Shown here: one piece after another, positions 10,995 through 22,655 of the stretch | How positions within the stretch are numbered: position 1 is the first letter of the stretch | Layout: each line of letters starts with the position of its first letter | Source: Alloascoidea africana | Taxonomy: Eukaryota > Ascomycota > Alloascoideomycetes > Alloascoideales > Alloascoideaceae | Length of the DNA: 64,000 nt | Assembly: GCA_030581615.1 (NCBI GenBank) | Contig: JAKTTT010000020.1 | Coordinates: 267,555 to 331,554 of the forward strand | Reading direction: 5' to 3' | Translations under genes and position numbers: made by a program | Notes under the pieces: generated by a model | What the model saw: only the letters and a program-made list of their open reading frames with translations | Database searches by the model: none | Told to the model about the DNA's origin: nothing

Positions 10995-13211
10995 ATGATT
11001 ACAGCGCGATCATTGCTTTTGAGAAGTGGCAGGCAGCTACTGCGGACACCAACACCAACTGCCCGGACGTTTGCATCCACTCGGATTTGCAAAGCTGCAC
11101 CTGAGGTGGAAGTTACGGTTGATGGTGTAAAAGTCAAGGTCGAGGCCGGATCTGCCATCATCCAGGCCTGTGAGAAAGCCGGAATCACGGTGCCTCGATA
11201 CTGTTACCATGAAAAGTTGGCAATTGCAGGAAACTGTCGTATGTGCTTGGTAGAGGTTGAACGGGCTCCAAAGTTGATTGCATCATGCTCGTTCCCGGTC
11301 AACAACGGAATGGTTGTCCATACTGATACAGACAAGATCAAAAAGGCCAGAGAAGGTGTTACCGAGATGATCTTGGCAAACCATCCTCTGGATTGTCCTG
11401 TTTGCGACCAAGGTGGTGAATGCGATTTACAAGACCAATCTTTGAGATATGGCTCGGATCGAGGCAGATTCCATGAGATTGCTGGAAAACGTGCTACTGA
11501 AGATAAGGCTATTGGTCCCTTGATCAAGACCTCGATGAACAGATGCATTCAGTGTACCAGATGTGTAAGATTTTTGAATGATGTTGCTGGAGCTCCCGAG
11601 TTTGGAACCACTGGCCGTGGGAATGATATTCAAATCGGCACCTATATCGAGAGAAATGTGAATTCTGAGCTGTCAGGAAATGTTATTGATCTGTGTCCTG
11701 TTGGTGCATTGACCTCTAAGCCCTATGCTTTCAAAGCTCGTCCTTGGGAACTGAAAAAGACCGAATCTATCGATGTTCATGATGCTCTAGGATCCGCAAT
11801 CAGAGTCGACTCCCGAGGAGTTGAGGTTATGAGGGTTTTGCCTAGGGTTAATGACGACGTTAACGAGGAGTGGATCTCGGACAAGACCAGATTTGCAAAT
11901 GATGGTTTGAAGACACAGCGTTTGACTACTCCCTTGATTAGAAAAGGTGACCGGTTTGAAGTTGCTACCTGGGACCAAGCCCTTTCCACAATTGCTGCAG
12001 CACATAACAAGATTGCCCCCAAGGGAGATGAGTTCAAGGCCATTTCCGGAGCTTTGACTGATATCGAATCAATGGTGGCTCTGAAGGATCTTGCTAACAG
12101 TCTTGGCTCTGAGAACCTGGCCACAGATTCCAAGACTGGGTCCAAACCCCCAACACATGGTGTTGATTTCAGATCAAACTACATCTTTAACTCGACTATC
12201 AATGGAATCGAAGAGGCAGATCAGATTCTACTTGTTGGAACCAATCCGAGACTGGAGGCTTCTGTATTGAACGCAAGGATTAGAAAGTCGTCCTTGAACT
12301 CTGATGTGGAAGTCACCTCTGTTGGAGAGGAGTTTGACTCAACCTTCTGGCTCAACAATGTTGGCAACAGCTTGAAGGACCTTAAAACTGCTCTTACTGG
12401 AGAGTATGGGCAGAAGCTAGCTGCTGCCAAGAAGCCCTTAATCATTGTGGGCTCTGCTATTAACGAGCACGCAGATGCAAAGGCCTTTTTCAACCTGCTT
12501 GGTAAGTTTGTCACTGAACATTCTACCACTTTCTTGACACCTGAATGGAACGGTTACAATCTGTTACACCGTGAGGCTTCCAGAGCCGGTGCATACGACA
12601 TTGGTTTTGTACCCCCATCGGAGGAGGTTGCCAATACGACGCCCAAGTTTATCTACTTGCTTGGAGCCGATGAAATTACAAATAGCGATATTCCTCGTGA
12701 TGCATTTGTTGTCTATCAGGGCCATCATGGTGACATTGGCGCTTCTTTCGCAGATGTCATTTTACCCGGTGCAGCATACACTGAAAAGTCGGCCACCTAT
12801 GTCAACACAGAGGGCCGTGCCCAGCAGACCAGAGCTGCCACGAATCCTCCTGGAGTTGCCCGTGAGGACTGGAAGATTCTAAGAGCTCTGAGCTCATATC
12901 TAGGAGCTGAGCTGCCATATGAGGATGTTTATGAGATCAGACAAAGACTATCAGACATTGCCCCACATCTAACACATTTTGAAGCCATTGAACAAACGAG
13001 TGTTGACTTTGCCAAGGCAGGTGTTGACTTTGGTCTGGTGAAGGCAAACAGCCGTCCCAAGGCCTCGAACGAGCCTTTGAAGAACCCCATAACGAACTTT
13101 TACTTTACAGATGTCATATCGCGAAGCTCGCCAACAATGGCCAAGTGTGTTTCTCAGTTGGGTGAAAAGGGAGATAAGGAAGGTGATTTGAATCTTTTGT
13201 CATATGCCTAA
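10995..13211 (+). CDS. NADH:ubiquinone oxidoreductase 75 kDa subunit (complex I, NUAM/NDUFS1)
   Basis: Iron-sulfur subunit of the N-module of mitochondrial complex I, relaying electrons from FMN towards quinone. It is 738 aa, normal for the family. An Arg/Ser-rich presequence covers about residues 1-30 (SLLLRSGRQLLRTPTPTART). The 2Fe-2S cluster motif CYHEKLAIAGNCRMCLVEVE follows. Next come the His/Cys ligands in HPLDCPVCDQGGECDLQDQ and the 4Fe-4S motif CIQCTRCVRF. The molybdopterin-oxidoreductase-like domain occupies the C-terminal two thirds. Its presence means the organism keeps proton-pumping complex I, which excludes Saccharomycetaceae. The gene has no intron. It converges on CUS1. Confidence 0.97.
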   Translation: MITARSLLLRSGRQLLRTPTPTARTFASTRICKAAPEVEVTVDGVKVKVEAGSAIIQACEKAGITVPRYCYHEKLAIAGNCRMCLVEVERAPKLIASCSFPVNNGMVVHTDTDKIKKAREGVTEMILANHPLDCPVCDQGGECDLQDQSLRYGSDRGRFHEIAGKRATEDKAIGPLIKTSMNRCIQCTRCVRFLNDVAGAPEFGTTGRGNDIQIGTYIERNVNSELSGNVIDLCPVGALTSKPYAFKARPWELKKTESIDVHDALGSAIRVDSRGVEVMRVLPRVNDDVNEEWISDKTRFANDGLKTQRLTTPLIRKGDRFEVATWDQALSTIAAAHNKIAPKGDEFKAISGALTDIESMVALKDLANSLGSENLATDSKTGSKPPTHGVDFRSNYIFNSTINGIEEADQILLVGTNPRLEASVLNARIRKSSLNSDVEVTSVGEEFDSTFWLNNVGNSLKDLKTALTGEYGQKLAAAKKPLIIVGSAINEHADAKAFFNLLGKFVTEHSTTFLTPEWNGYNLLHREASRAGAYDIGFVPPSEEVANTTPKFIYLLGADEITNSDIPRDAFVVYQGHHGDIGASFADVILPGAAYTEKSATYVNTEGRAQQTRAATNPPGVAREDWKILRALSSYLGAELPYEDVYEIRQRLSDIAPHLTHFEAIEQTSVDFAKAGVDFGLVKANSRPKASNEPLKNPITNFYFTDVISRSSPTMAKCVSQLGEKGDKEGDLNLLSYA

Positions 13212-13583
13212 ATTGATTCTATCGCATAAAAAGGTGGAGAAGGAAATATAGAAAAAAACGAAAATGTAGTTAACTTTACATTTTTATTATCTTCAAAAGC
13301 AAATCACCATTCAATTGATTTTGTTTTTGTTTTTGAAGTGTCAACATCTGAAGATGACTTTGTTTAATGCAGGCTTTTTTACACATAAATATATTTATAT
13401 ATATACTGGCATTTGTTAATTATCTAAGTATATCTAGAACCCCCAACATTGACATTTTATGGTAGACTCGGCTCTCTAGTTCGAAAGAGCAAGAAGAAGA
13501 TGAGCAAACATCGATAAAATGGTTATTATAGAACAGATTTAGGGGTCCAATACTTGTAAATCATTGTACACATGGAAAACTCA
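13212..13583. terminator. Convergent 3' region between the complex I gene and CUS1
   Basis: 372 bp, strongly AT-rich, with TATATATA runs at about 13395-13405 and T-rich tracts. These are typical of yeast 3'-end signals for both converging genes. No gene seen. Confidence 0.4.
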
Positions 13584-15296
13584 TCAAAACCTGAATTTTT
13601 CTTTCTTTTGTTTCTGTTTCTGGCGGTCGCTATGAGCTCGTTTCTCCGACTCGATAAGCTCATCAAGCTCCTGCTTGAAACCCTTTCCTTGAGGTGATTG
13701 CTCTTTCTGTGAAGGGATATCGTAGCCATAGCCGGAGTTCATGAAACGGGCATCTCCTCCGGACCTTTCCTTTTCTTCTAGCACCTGATAAAGCTTTTTA
13801 TCTTTTTGTCCCGACCGACTGTTATCAGCATCAAAAGCTCTTCGCTTTCGAACATCAAAATCAGAATCCAAATCAGGCTCCTCAAGCGCTTGGTGGGAGC
13901 TACTTTGCTCAAAGCCAAGCTCATTGTCTATGGCATAACCTGGCTCGCCTTCTGAAGATGCAGCTTCTTCTTCCTCTTCTTCCTCATCGCCATCCTCATC
14001 CTCATCCTCTTCTTCCTCCATTTCTTCAACCTCTCCCCACAATTCCTTTATTATAGGCTTGCCAATGTTTTCCACCTTGTCCTCCTCAACAAGCCCAAAC
14101 ACATCGCCATACAAGGGCACATTGTTCTCATTCACTGGAGGTCTGCCATAGCCACCTGGCGCAAACCCCCACTGGGATCCAGGAGGTATAGGAGCATTTA
14201 AGCCCGGTATTTTCAGACCTGGATAGCTTGGCGGGGGACCTACTCTCTGCATTTGTAGTAGCCACGGCGGCGGAGCACCTGGGGGAATATTCAGAGCCTC
14301 TTTTAGCCGCTGTGATATAATGCCAGGTTTAAACATGCGAGAGTAATCTGAATCGTACTCCTTCCCCTCATAGTACATGTCTCCAAAAGGATACATTCGA
14401 GGCTTTGTTTGAAACTTGAAAAACGCATCTCGTAGCTTTTGATAGTCCACATCCAGCTGCCCCATCTTTGGCTGGACCCGTTCTCTCATCCTTTGCTTCA
14501 AAGTGGATTCGTCCTCTTTGGTTGTGTCGCGCATTTCCTGGATGCCCGTTGCTTTGATAAAGCTGGGCAGCTCAAAGGGAGGCCTTTCGATTCCCCTTTT
14601 ACCAGACAGATAGGCACGTTTCAGCTGCCAATGCGGAGGTACACGGACAGAGTTCTTGTAGGTTTTTAACCGTATCAAGAGAAGTGGATCTTCAGCATCA
14701 GCATCGTGCCTTTCCACGAGTTCTGGGCGTCTGGATAGGGCCTTGAGTCTCGCAATTGGGATCTTTCTAAGCTCTTTGCGTTTTCTCCGACTCAGCTTTG
14801 GAGCCTCATTTTCTGCCTCGTCGTCGTCACGAACCTCCTCATAGCTCGCCAGGTTCATGTTGCGGTTATCCTCATTGCCCTGTTCTTCGTCGTCGCTGTA
14901 AAAAACGTCCCCCTTGGCAGCTACATCAGGACCAGTAATGTCGTTTTCATCTGCTTGAAAACGCGCCATTATGTGTTTATACTGTGAATAAAGAGGGTCT
15001 TCCAGTATCTGGTCCACATCAGTCTGCAATAGCACGCCCTTCATCATGTCCTGCCTAGCCTGGTCATTCTTGTGAATGTCGTCATACTGGGCCTCGTCAT
15101 CATACTCGTTCTTCCTCTCTCTGTCCAAGGCCTGCTGTTCTGGCTTTTGCTCTGGCTGCTGGGGCTCCGCAGGCACGTTCTCCTGCTCTCTCAGCTTGAG
15201 CTTTTTCAGCTTCGCCCGGTCCCGCCGTAGCTTGTTCTTCGAGACCTTGTGCTTCCGCTGTGCTGCCACGCTCATCTGTGTTGGTGGTATCTCCAT
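13584..15296 (-). CDS. CUS1: Cus1/SF3B2, U2 snRNP SF3b subunit
   Basis: SF3b subunit that helps anchor U2 snRNP at the branch point. With the start at 15296 (MEIPPTQ) or 15275 (MSVAAQRK) the protein is about 563-570 aa. The frame stays open further upstream, but that part is unlike the family and lies in the promoter shared with SLY41. Visible parts: a basic start KHKVSKNKLRRDRAKLKKLK; the DUF382 core from LSRRKRKELRKIPIARLKAL; the PSP motif around YPGLKIPGLNAPIPPGSQWG (about 370-410); a long Glu/Asp tract; and a Lys-rich C-terminus. It is larger than S. cerevisiae Cus1 (436 aa). An intron-rich genome makes a full-length SF3b subunit unsurprising. Confidence 0.93.
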   Translation of the reverse strand: MEIPPTQMSVAAQRKHKVSKNKLRRDRAKLKKLKLREQENVPAEPQQPEQKPEQQALDRERKNEYDDEAQYDDIHKNDQARQDMMKGVLLQTDVDQILEDPLYSQYKHIMARFQADENDITGPDVAAKGDVFYSDDEEQGNEDNRNMNLASYEEVRDDDEAENEAPKLSRRKRKELRKIPIARLKALSRRPELVERHDADAEDPLLLIRLKTYKNSVRVPPHWQLKRAYLSGKRGIERPPFELPSFIKATGIQEMRDTTKEDESTLKQRMRERVQPKMGQLDVDYQKLRDAFFKFQTKPRMYPFGDMYYEGKEYDSDYSRMFKPGIISQRLKEALNIPPGAPPPWLLQMQRVGPPPSYPGLKIPGLNAPIPPGSQWGFAPGGYGRPPVNENNVPLYGDVFGLVEEDKVENIGKPIIKELWGEVEEMEEEEDEDEDGDEEEEEEEAASSEGEPGYAIDNELGFEQSSSHQALEEPDLDSDFDVRKRRAFDADNSRSGQKDKKLYQVLEEKERSGGDARFMNSGYGYDIPSQKEQSPQGKGFKQELDELIESEKRAHSDRQKQKQKKEKFRF

Positions 15297-15613
15297 CTGC
15301 TCTCCACGGACCTGCGAAAAATGCCCACGAGCCAGCGGGTGTACGGGTGTATCGCACCACCACCGACCGTGTGTCACGTGTGCAGATCCGTCCGCCATAA
15401 ATAGCCGGCTTGCTCGCTTCTTGAGCCCATTTTTTTTCCACCACGTCCATCCAGTATTAACTGCAGTCTCTCGCTCTCGCACTCGTTCCCCGTCCCCCGT
15501 TTCCATCTCTACCGCTCGCTGTCTCTCTACTGACATCCGATACCGTCGACGTCGTGCAGAAAGAGACGAGACTCCAATCACATCCATATAGTTCTAAATA
15601 TAAATATTTTGAA
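15297..15613. promoter_or_regulatory. Divergent CUS1/SLY41 promoter
   Basis: 317 bp shared promoter. It carries a minus-strand exact match to the Rap1 consensus at 15338-15350, 42 bp before the CUS1 start, and a CACGTG at 15375-15380 in the context GTCACGTGT. An ATAAATA run is near 15393. A second AT-rich box (ATAAATATTTT) sits at about 15600, just before the SLY41 ATG. Confidence 0.5.
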
Positions 15614-17086
15614 ATGCTCGATGGCCCACGAGGACCCAGCTTGTCCTACTTTGCACACCAGTCCCACCCAGATCCCTCTCGAGATATGAGCCTCCATCTG
15701 AGCGCATCCTCCCAGAACTCGCCCAGACCCCAGCATGTGGACAGCTTCCTGAGTCCCGTCCAGCAAGCGTTTTCTAGCCTGACTCCTACAACTGACCTAA
15801 ACACAGCTGGATCGGGACCTAAAGATAGCTATGAGTCGGGAAGGAGCCGGGCCACTTCCAACAGAAGACGGTCCTCGTCAATAGTTGCGCTGGAGTCGGT
15901 GAACCATTCTTTGAATGAGAATTTACTAAAGTATATCAACTTCAAGGTCGTGCTGATGTGTGCTGTGTGGTACTCAGTTTCCTCACTTTCGAATTCGCTG
16001 GTCAAGATTGTATTGACAGAGTTCAAGTATCCGGTATTGATAACAGAATTACAATTTCTCATGTGCGCACTGTTTTCGCTGGCCACAATAACTCTTATCG
16101 ACCTAATCGGACTACAAAACAAAATGCCAAAGGGGTCATTCCCATCCCCAAAACTCCCTCATGAGTTATCTAGTCACCCTGCACTAAAAGTATTTAACAA
16201 ATCATCTCTTACGCATCCAACATCAGCCATCCTAAGCATCACCATCCCTATGGGGATTTTCCAGTTTCTTGGACATTTGACGAGCCATTTTGCAACGTCC
16301 AAGATCCCCGTTTCAGTGGTTAGCGTTATCAAGTCTCTTTCCCCCTTTTTGACAGTATTGATCTATCGGTTTGGATTTGGGGTCAAATACAATACTGCTT
16401 CGTATTGCTGTTTAATTCCTTTGATCTGCGGTGTTGTGCTCGTTTGCATTAATGGCAATAGACTGTCGGGCACGGGCTCTTTTAACAACTGGGAGTACTT
16501 GAAAGGGGTGTTCAATGCAGGCTTGGCAATGTCTATATTTGTTCTCCAGAATATTTATGCTAAAAAGTTCCTCACCGTGTCGAAAGACGACCAGCATGGA
16601 TCTTTGCCTTTACATGAAGACGAAAAGCGTGATGGTTCACGAGCATATGGTCTAACCTCATCGTTTGTTTCACGCACTTCAAATACGACCGACAAAAAAT
16701 TCGACAAACTGACGATTCTTTTTTACTGCTCTATAATAGGATTCTGTCTTACATTGCCAATTCTGATCACAACAGAGCTTCCGAAGATTCTTTTGTCCTC
16801 TAGCACGGAGCCATTAAACATACCTGTAAAGGTGATCTTGTTAAACGGGTTTTCCCATTTTATTCAGTCACAACTTGCATTCCACATTCTGGGGACTATA
16901 TCTCCAGTTTCCTACTCTATCGCTAGCATGTTGAAGCGAATTATCATTATCGTTGTGGCCATTATCTACTTTGATAAGGGCTGCAGTTTCCAACAAGGGG
17001 TCGGCGTTTCCCTAACTTGCATTGGTCTTTATTGTTGGGACAGATGGGGAGGAAAGGATTCTTCCAAAAACAGTAAAAGCAGTTGA
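15614..17086 (+). CDS. SLY41: Sly41-like ER/Golgi transporter of the triose-phosphate translocator family
   Basis: Sly41 is an ER-Golgi membrane protein of the TPT/NST transporter family; overexpression in S. cerevisiae suppresses loss of Ypt1. From the ATG at 15614 it is 490 aa (S. cerevisiae 453). A polar Ser-rich N-terminus of about 115 residues is followed by roughly 8-10 membrane segments beginning NFKVVLMCAVWYSVSSLSNS. The TPT repeat signatures HFATSKIPVSVVSVIKSLSP and, near the end, PVSYSIASMLKRIIIIV are clear. The frame extends upstream of 15614 only through non-ATG codons. Confidence 0.9.
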   Translation: MLDGPRGPSLSYFAHQSHPDPSRDMSLHLSASSQNSPRPQHVDSFLSPVQQAFSSLTPTTDLNTAGSGPKDSYESGRSRATSNRRRSSSIVALESVNHSLNENLLKYINFKVVLMCAVWYSVSSLSNSLVKIVLTEFKYPVLITELQFLMCALFSLATITLIDLIGLQNKMPKGSFPSPKLPHELSSHPALKVFNKSSLTHPTSAILSITIPMGIFQFLGHLTSHFATSKIPVSVVSVIKSLSPFLTVLIYRFGFGVKYNTASYCCLIPLICGVVLVCINGNRLSGTGSFNNWEYLKGVFNAGLAMSIFVLQNIYAKKFLTVSKDDQHGSLPLHEDEKRDGSRAYGLTSSFVSRTSNTTDKKFDKLTILFYCSIIGFCLTLPILITTELPKILLSSSTEPLNIPVKVILLNGFSHFIQSQLAFHILGTISPVSYSIASMLKRIIIIVVAIIYFDKGCSFQQGVGVSLTCIGLYCWDRWGGKDSSKNSKSS

Positions 17087-17680
17087 TCTATTCAGTTCAC
17101 ACCACTGATGTATTGCTACTATTCGCACACCGGCATTCATAATCTTGGAGGTTTCACTTTACTTTTTTTTTGTTTTTGTTTAGTTTTTGTTAATATTTTT
17201 GGTCATTTTGGTCATTTTGTTTATAGGAGAAGGGTATAAAAGAATAACTCATCAAGTGTACTACACGAATCAGAGTGTTTTTGGCTATTGTTATGTGTCT
17301 CTCTTTTCTTAATTTAGAGCTCCTTGGGTTTTTTCTTCTATTCTTTCTTTTTTACTGGTTTTACATACACACATCTCATCTTGTTCAGTGACATGTAATC
17401 GCTCATTGAGAAGTAATCGCTTGGCTTGGATACAAATAGATAACAGTTTACATTTACATTTACATTTACATTTTTCACATCGAATCGTGGGCTTGTATGT
17501 GTTTTTGCTGTTGCCGTGGCGACGCCGCCACTCCCAGATGGGGCAGAAAGTAAACACAGCACGGGTTTTTATACCGCGATCCACCCGCTTTTTCTCGCAA
17601 CACTCTGCCGCCATCATCCCGCGAAAACAAATAAAGGCGAAAGGAACGACTCCAGTGACGAAAAGACCCAGCAGCCTGCT
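17087..17680. promoter_or_regulatory. SLY41 3' region and BUD4 upstream region
   Basis: 594 bp without a convincing gene. T-rich tracts follow SLY41. A tandem TTACAT hexamer repeat (five units) lies at about 17447-17475; each unit junction gives ATTTACATTTA, an exact match to the S. cerevisiae ARS consensus WTTTAYRTTTW. A CCCGCG-containing stretch follows near 17617. Confidence 0.35.
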
Positions 17681-20600
17681 ATGTCGACTCTACAGTGCGA
17701 CAGCTCCATCTCAGAGAGCCCCTTGAGAATACGCAAGTCTGACACGACAGGATCTGTTTCTAGTTCCTCGACCAGCGGTATGTTTTGTTTTATATCCCAA
17801 CTCTCCAATTCTCTAAGCTTTATCTGTTTATACTGACATTCATGTGGATCTTTCCAGGGACTCCAAACAAGGGCAACAAGACCCCAAAGGATTTGCGTTC
17901 TTTCTGGTCTAATCTTGAAAAGACGGAATCAAGCCCTTTCAATACAAACAAACCGACCCCTCCATTAAAGATTACACGAAGCGTGAAGGACAACATTTTT
18001 GTTGCAAACGATTCTCCTGGCTCTTCTTCCTCTTCTCCAACCCATACCCCTCTGTTATCTCCAACTTACTCAAACTACAGGCCTTCTCCTCTCAATGACG
18101 CCGTTGCTAGAACCCTCAAGTTCAAAAAAACCAGTCTCCAGAGCAAGGGGAAGAAAAAAAAAGAGCTTCCCTCCTTCAATTCTCAACCACCTTCATCATC
18201 ATCATCATCATCTCGTACTCCAGATTCTTTGTCTCTGGGTGACAAGACAGATTCTCCAAAACAGATGCAAGATGCGAATCTTGGATTGACAAGCCTGCCT
18301 CATGAAGACCATTCTGAAACAGACTCAACCCAGTTCTACCATTCATCCCCAAATGCAAACAAAACAGCACAGGGTATAGTTAACAGGGCAGGATCCTTGT
18401 CAAGACTTCATGGCCCTCGCAGGCTAAATGACCTGCATAGCCGGTCTCAATCGCCTAAGAAGAACGTGTCTTTTGAGGTGAGGCCACCTGATGTGGTGGA
18501 GTACGACCAACTGACTCCCGAGCAGTCGGATATAGAAGAAGAGCCAAGCGAGGAAAGAGAAGAAAATGAAAGCGAGCTGTTTGACCAAAGTGAAGAATAT
18601 TTCCACACTGGAAGACCCTTACCTCCACCTCCTCCTTTTAACTTTGGAAATGATGACTACTCATCGCAGGAGGATTCCAGCTATAATAGCGAAAGCGATT
18701 TCAGAAATGAATCAATGCCTGTTATGGACCCCAACTCCTCGCCCTCCCCTACTCCTTCAACCGCTCGAAATAGAAAGTCTTCTAATAATGACTTGAACGA
18801 CCTTCCCAAACCTCAAGCTCCTGATTCGTTTACCGAAGATGAGTTGAGATTGAACAGAGACAGCTTGACATTGGAAGAAAAAGTTGATCTGGTCCTAAAT
18901 ATGACAACAGCTCCTTTCAATTCTCTGAGTCAGTCGGTGTCTCAGGTAAGTGAACTGAATGACAAGGTTGCAAGGGCGGTTAAAGAAACCCATGGCGATG
19001 GCAATGATTCTCATGATACATCCCAATCTACTGTCGAAGGACCTGAGAGTGAACAGCAACACCCCAGAATTGATTACGAGGAATACGCTGATCGATCCTC
19101 AGTCTCGAGACAATCCAGTCTGCACGAGTCTGAACATCGACTACCTACTATACGGCATTCTATGGGTTTGCCAGCAGCCATTGACAGATCTTCAAGTAGA
19201 TCACCAGTTCTTCCTGAGAAACATTCTGAAATTTCTACGGATCAGGATGCGGACCATTATGATAATGGCAGAGTTAAACAGGAATATTCTAACGAATTTT
19301 CTTTTGCTGATCCTCCAATCCATGTGAAAAAAGAAGTGGCTGATGACATGTTTCAGTTTGAAAGCAGTTTTAACCAAGAATTGGAGGTTAAACCAGAATT
19401 ATCTGAACTACAAGGCTTGGGCCTGGTAAAGCCTGAACCTGTCGAGGCAGAAGATGAGGATGAGGATGATTGGGAGGATGCAGATGACGAAGATGACACC
19501 GAAGATGATTCTAGGCATCATGACTTGAACCAAGGCCAACCAATACAGGAGCAAGTAGAGGAAACTTCTGGATTATCTGAGAAAGAGCCGTCTGAAAGAC
19601 AGAGCTCGTTTTCAACCTTGCAACTTAATCTCGCTCTTCCAAATTTTGAAGCCGACCAAGAAGATCAATTTGCAAATGAGTTTAAGGACTTGGGAATCGA
19701 CTTTGAGTCCAACGACACATCCGCTGATGTCGCCGGTGATTTAAGCGCGTTTTCTCCTCCAAAGCCTTTGCGTGGCAACATGCCTGAGAGCTCATCCACC
19801 ATATCTAGTGAAATCTCTGGAATCTGGAGAACTTCTTCTCCTAACAGAGTTGAATCCTACCAGATTGATGCTCCTACTTTACGACTAACTGGAGCCGGAG
19901 GTTCCAGCAGACTACGCCCAAGTATTACTCCTAGTGAGGTTCGTAAGATTTCTGCAACAAGACGTAAGGCCAGTGATGAGGTTACCCAATGGAACGCCAA
20001 CCAGTCCTCAAAAATGGTTAGCAGTGTTTTGGTAAGCAATGGAATTGAGCCTGTTTCCGAACAAGAAGCAGAAATTACTCTCGATACTTCAAGAAGCTAT
20101 GCGGATACAAGCAAGCTCGCCCATGATGAGAGCATCTTGAACGATGCCATCTTGGAAGATTTGATACAAGAGCCGATCCCACTATTGGGTCTGCTTGACA
20201 TGAGCGATGACAGTAGCGATTTCCTAGGTGATTTGGATACAGAATTTGACAAGATTATTTCTGTTCAGCATCGCGGTTATGCGTTGAGGGAAAGCAAGAA
20301 CGTTGTGATTGCGAAAGAAGACAAGAACGGTTATGCTAGAAGACGAGTCACAAGACGAAGTAGCGATGATGAATTGTATAGAAGACGTTCTGAGGTATTG
20401 GCACAAAATGGTATGGGCCAGCCAACACCTCTCAGAGTCACTTCAAGCGAGCAAAAGGAGCCAGAGCCCATTGTTTCCAAGACTACGACTGAAGAACAGC
20501 AACAAATTCCATCTGGTTTGATTCCTCCTCCTCCTCCACAGGCTGTGGGAGATGTAGGTCTGGGTCTAGGATTAGGTCTACCAGAGCGTCCTCGTATGAG

Positions 20601-22023
20601 CACTGCAAGCCAATTTTCCTCCCAAACAGTTGTGATCAAGAAGCGCGACGACATGAGAGCCGTCAAGCACCAGTCACTGTTGCTTGATGGAGGTTCCTAT
20701 AAAACGTCGCGCAACCATCAATTGAAGATGCTCCTTGGTGAAACCATTGACATGACTCCTCGGGCACTCAACAATGCTGTCAAGTTTAATCCTGAACAAG
20801 AGCATGATGTGTCGCGGCAGGGTGTTCCCCAGTTGCAACCTCCTGCTGAACTTTTACCCACTTCAAATTCCTCCTCCTCTGTACCTGCCGCTACCAGCAA
20901 TGAGATTGTCCCCAAGGTTTCAAACAAGACAGTTTCTGAAAGGATGCCAGTAGAAGAGCGTGGAAGACTCTACATCAGAATTTCTGGGCTTAAGGATCTC
21001 GATCTGCCTGATATTGAAAAGCACAAGGCCAAATTGTATCTGATTCTGGATAACGGAATCCATTGCATCAATACAGCCAAGTTCCCACTCAGGAAGAATT
21101 CAGCTATTAACCAAGAGTTTGAGCTTACTGTTCAAGACAGTCTTGAATTTATCATGACCATGAAAGCTTCTTATACTCCAATTTCCGAGGAGGTTGAGAT
21201 GGTGATGAGTGAAAAGACGCTGATGAAGAAATCATCTTCTGACAGTTCTCGACACCGAGGGTTCTCTAGATTTTTCAGCTCTCCCAAAAAGAAGAGACAG
21301 CAGCGTCAACAGGAGCAGGCCAAGGTGGTCACCAAAAAGATCCAAAAGTTCCAGGATCCATGGGAGCATCTTATGGCTCGCGATGGGTCGTTTGCAAGAT
21401 CATACATTGACTTTTCAAAATACGAGAAAGATGTTCACTGTAAGATTGGAGGGTTTGAGGTATCCTGCTTCAACGAGTGGTCCAAAAATAGAAATGCTGA
21501 TGGGATCTATACCAAGAGGGAACCCTATCGGATTGGTAAGCTGGAGGTTACCATGCTTTTCATCCCGCGGACGTCGGAGACAGAGACCTTACCAAGGAGT
21601 ATAAAGATGGCAATGGAGGAAGTGAAGATGTTAAAGTCATTGGAGAGTGTGTCATATGAAGGATTTTTGTCCCAGCAAGGAGGTGATTGTCAGTATTGGA
21701 AGAGGAGATTCTTCAGACTAAAAGATCTTGACTTTATTGCACACAATGAATCGAACATGAAGCCTAGGGCTAATATCAATCTTGCCAAGGCCACCAAAGT
21801 CATTGATGCTCCAGATAGAGAGAAGGACGAAATTTACAAGCCCGAGCAGTTCCAGGTCAAGTTTTTGAACGGGGAGATTATTGATTTTAACGCAGAAAGC
21901 GTTGAGTTGAAGATTGAGTGGGTCGAGATGCTTAAGCGGGTAATTGGTCAAAATGCAATCAAGATGAGGCAGCCTTGGATAAATCTGTTGATTCAGAATG
22001 AGCCCAATGCCAATGGGCGGTAA
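17681..22023 (+). CDS. BUD4: Bud4, anillin-like bud-neck protein with C-terminal PH domain
   Basis: Bud4 marks the septin ring and supports bud-site selection and septin organisation. Two exons: 17681-17777 and 17858-22023. The intron is GTATGT..CCAG with TACTGACAT as likely branch, giving 1420 aa (S. cerevisiae 1447). The N-terminal two thirds is disordered, Ser/Glu/Asp-rich, with GTP-N-K and SPKKNVSFEVR motifs. The anillin-homology region starts near residue 1055 (RLYIRISGLKDLDLPD). The PH domain spans about 1297-1397 (YEGFLSQQGGDCQYWKRRFF). The short first exon supplies the ATG; the in-frame ATGs inside the intron are not expected starts. Confidence 0.93.
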
Positions 22024-22655
22024 TGATGCTCCAAGTTGTACCAATTCCTACAATTTTTTTTTATGACCCACTTGATGTGTGCTGTGTACTTCACTATTTT
22101 GTTTGACTCCGTTTTTTGCATGGTAATGAAAAAGTTACTATATACATTATATCGATCCTATAGGATTTCTCCTGGGGAGGGCTTTATCTAGGGCTGCATC
22201 TTGGTGGGCTCTATCTCTTTGTTTTATCATTATTGTGGGCGTTGTCCTTCCTTATGCAGTGTCATGATTTTTCGAGATTGTTTTGCAAACCAGAATCTTT
22301 TTTTTTTTTTTTACATCTATAAATATGTGTTGTCATTGAAAATGAAACTAGATCTAAATCTGACTTGTGTGTCTGTATATTTTTAAAAGATTTATATCTA
22401 TTGTCTTTGCGCTGAGTCTTGGACACAACAAATCTTTTCGAGAGTAAGAAATTGAAATATTTCAATTAGAATAAGATGTAGAATTGGTTTTCCACTCCCA
22501 GTGGTGTTGAGGATATATGGAGATTACACCCGCTTATCGCCATTGTGGGGAGAATAGGAGAATACTCGCTACGAGAAAGTGAATCTATCGATTGCTTTCA
22601 AGTGCACCAACAAATAGAAAGAGGGTACTCAAAGAAACCGGGCACTTTATTATCC
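22024..22655. other. Intergenic BUD4-sirtuin, no gene seen
   Basis: 632 bp, AT-rich, with a 14-base T run at about 22298-22311. The sirtuin frame extends upstream to 22545 only through a GTG, so this stretch is taken as 5' untranslated/promoter sequence. Confidence 0.35.

Noticed and set aside
15297-15587. N-terminal extension of Cus1 by 97 residues
   Set aside because: Sequence is unlike SF3B2 and lies in the divergent promoter with regulatory motifs; the conserved protein starts at MEIPPTQ or MSVAAQ.
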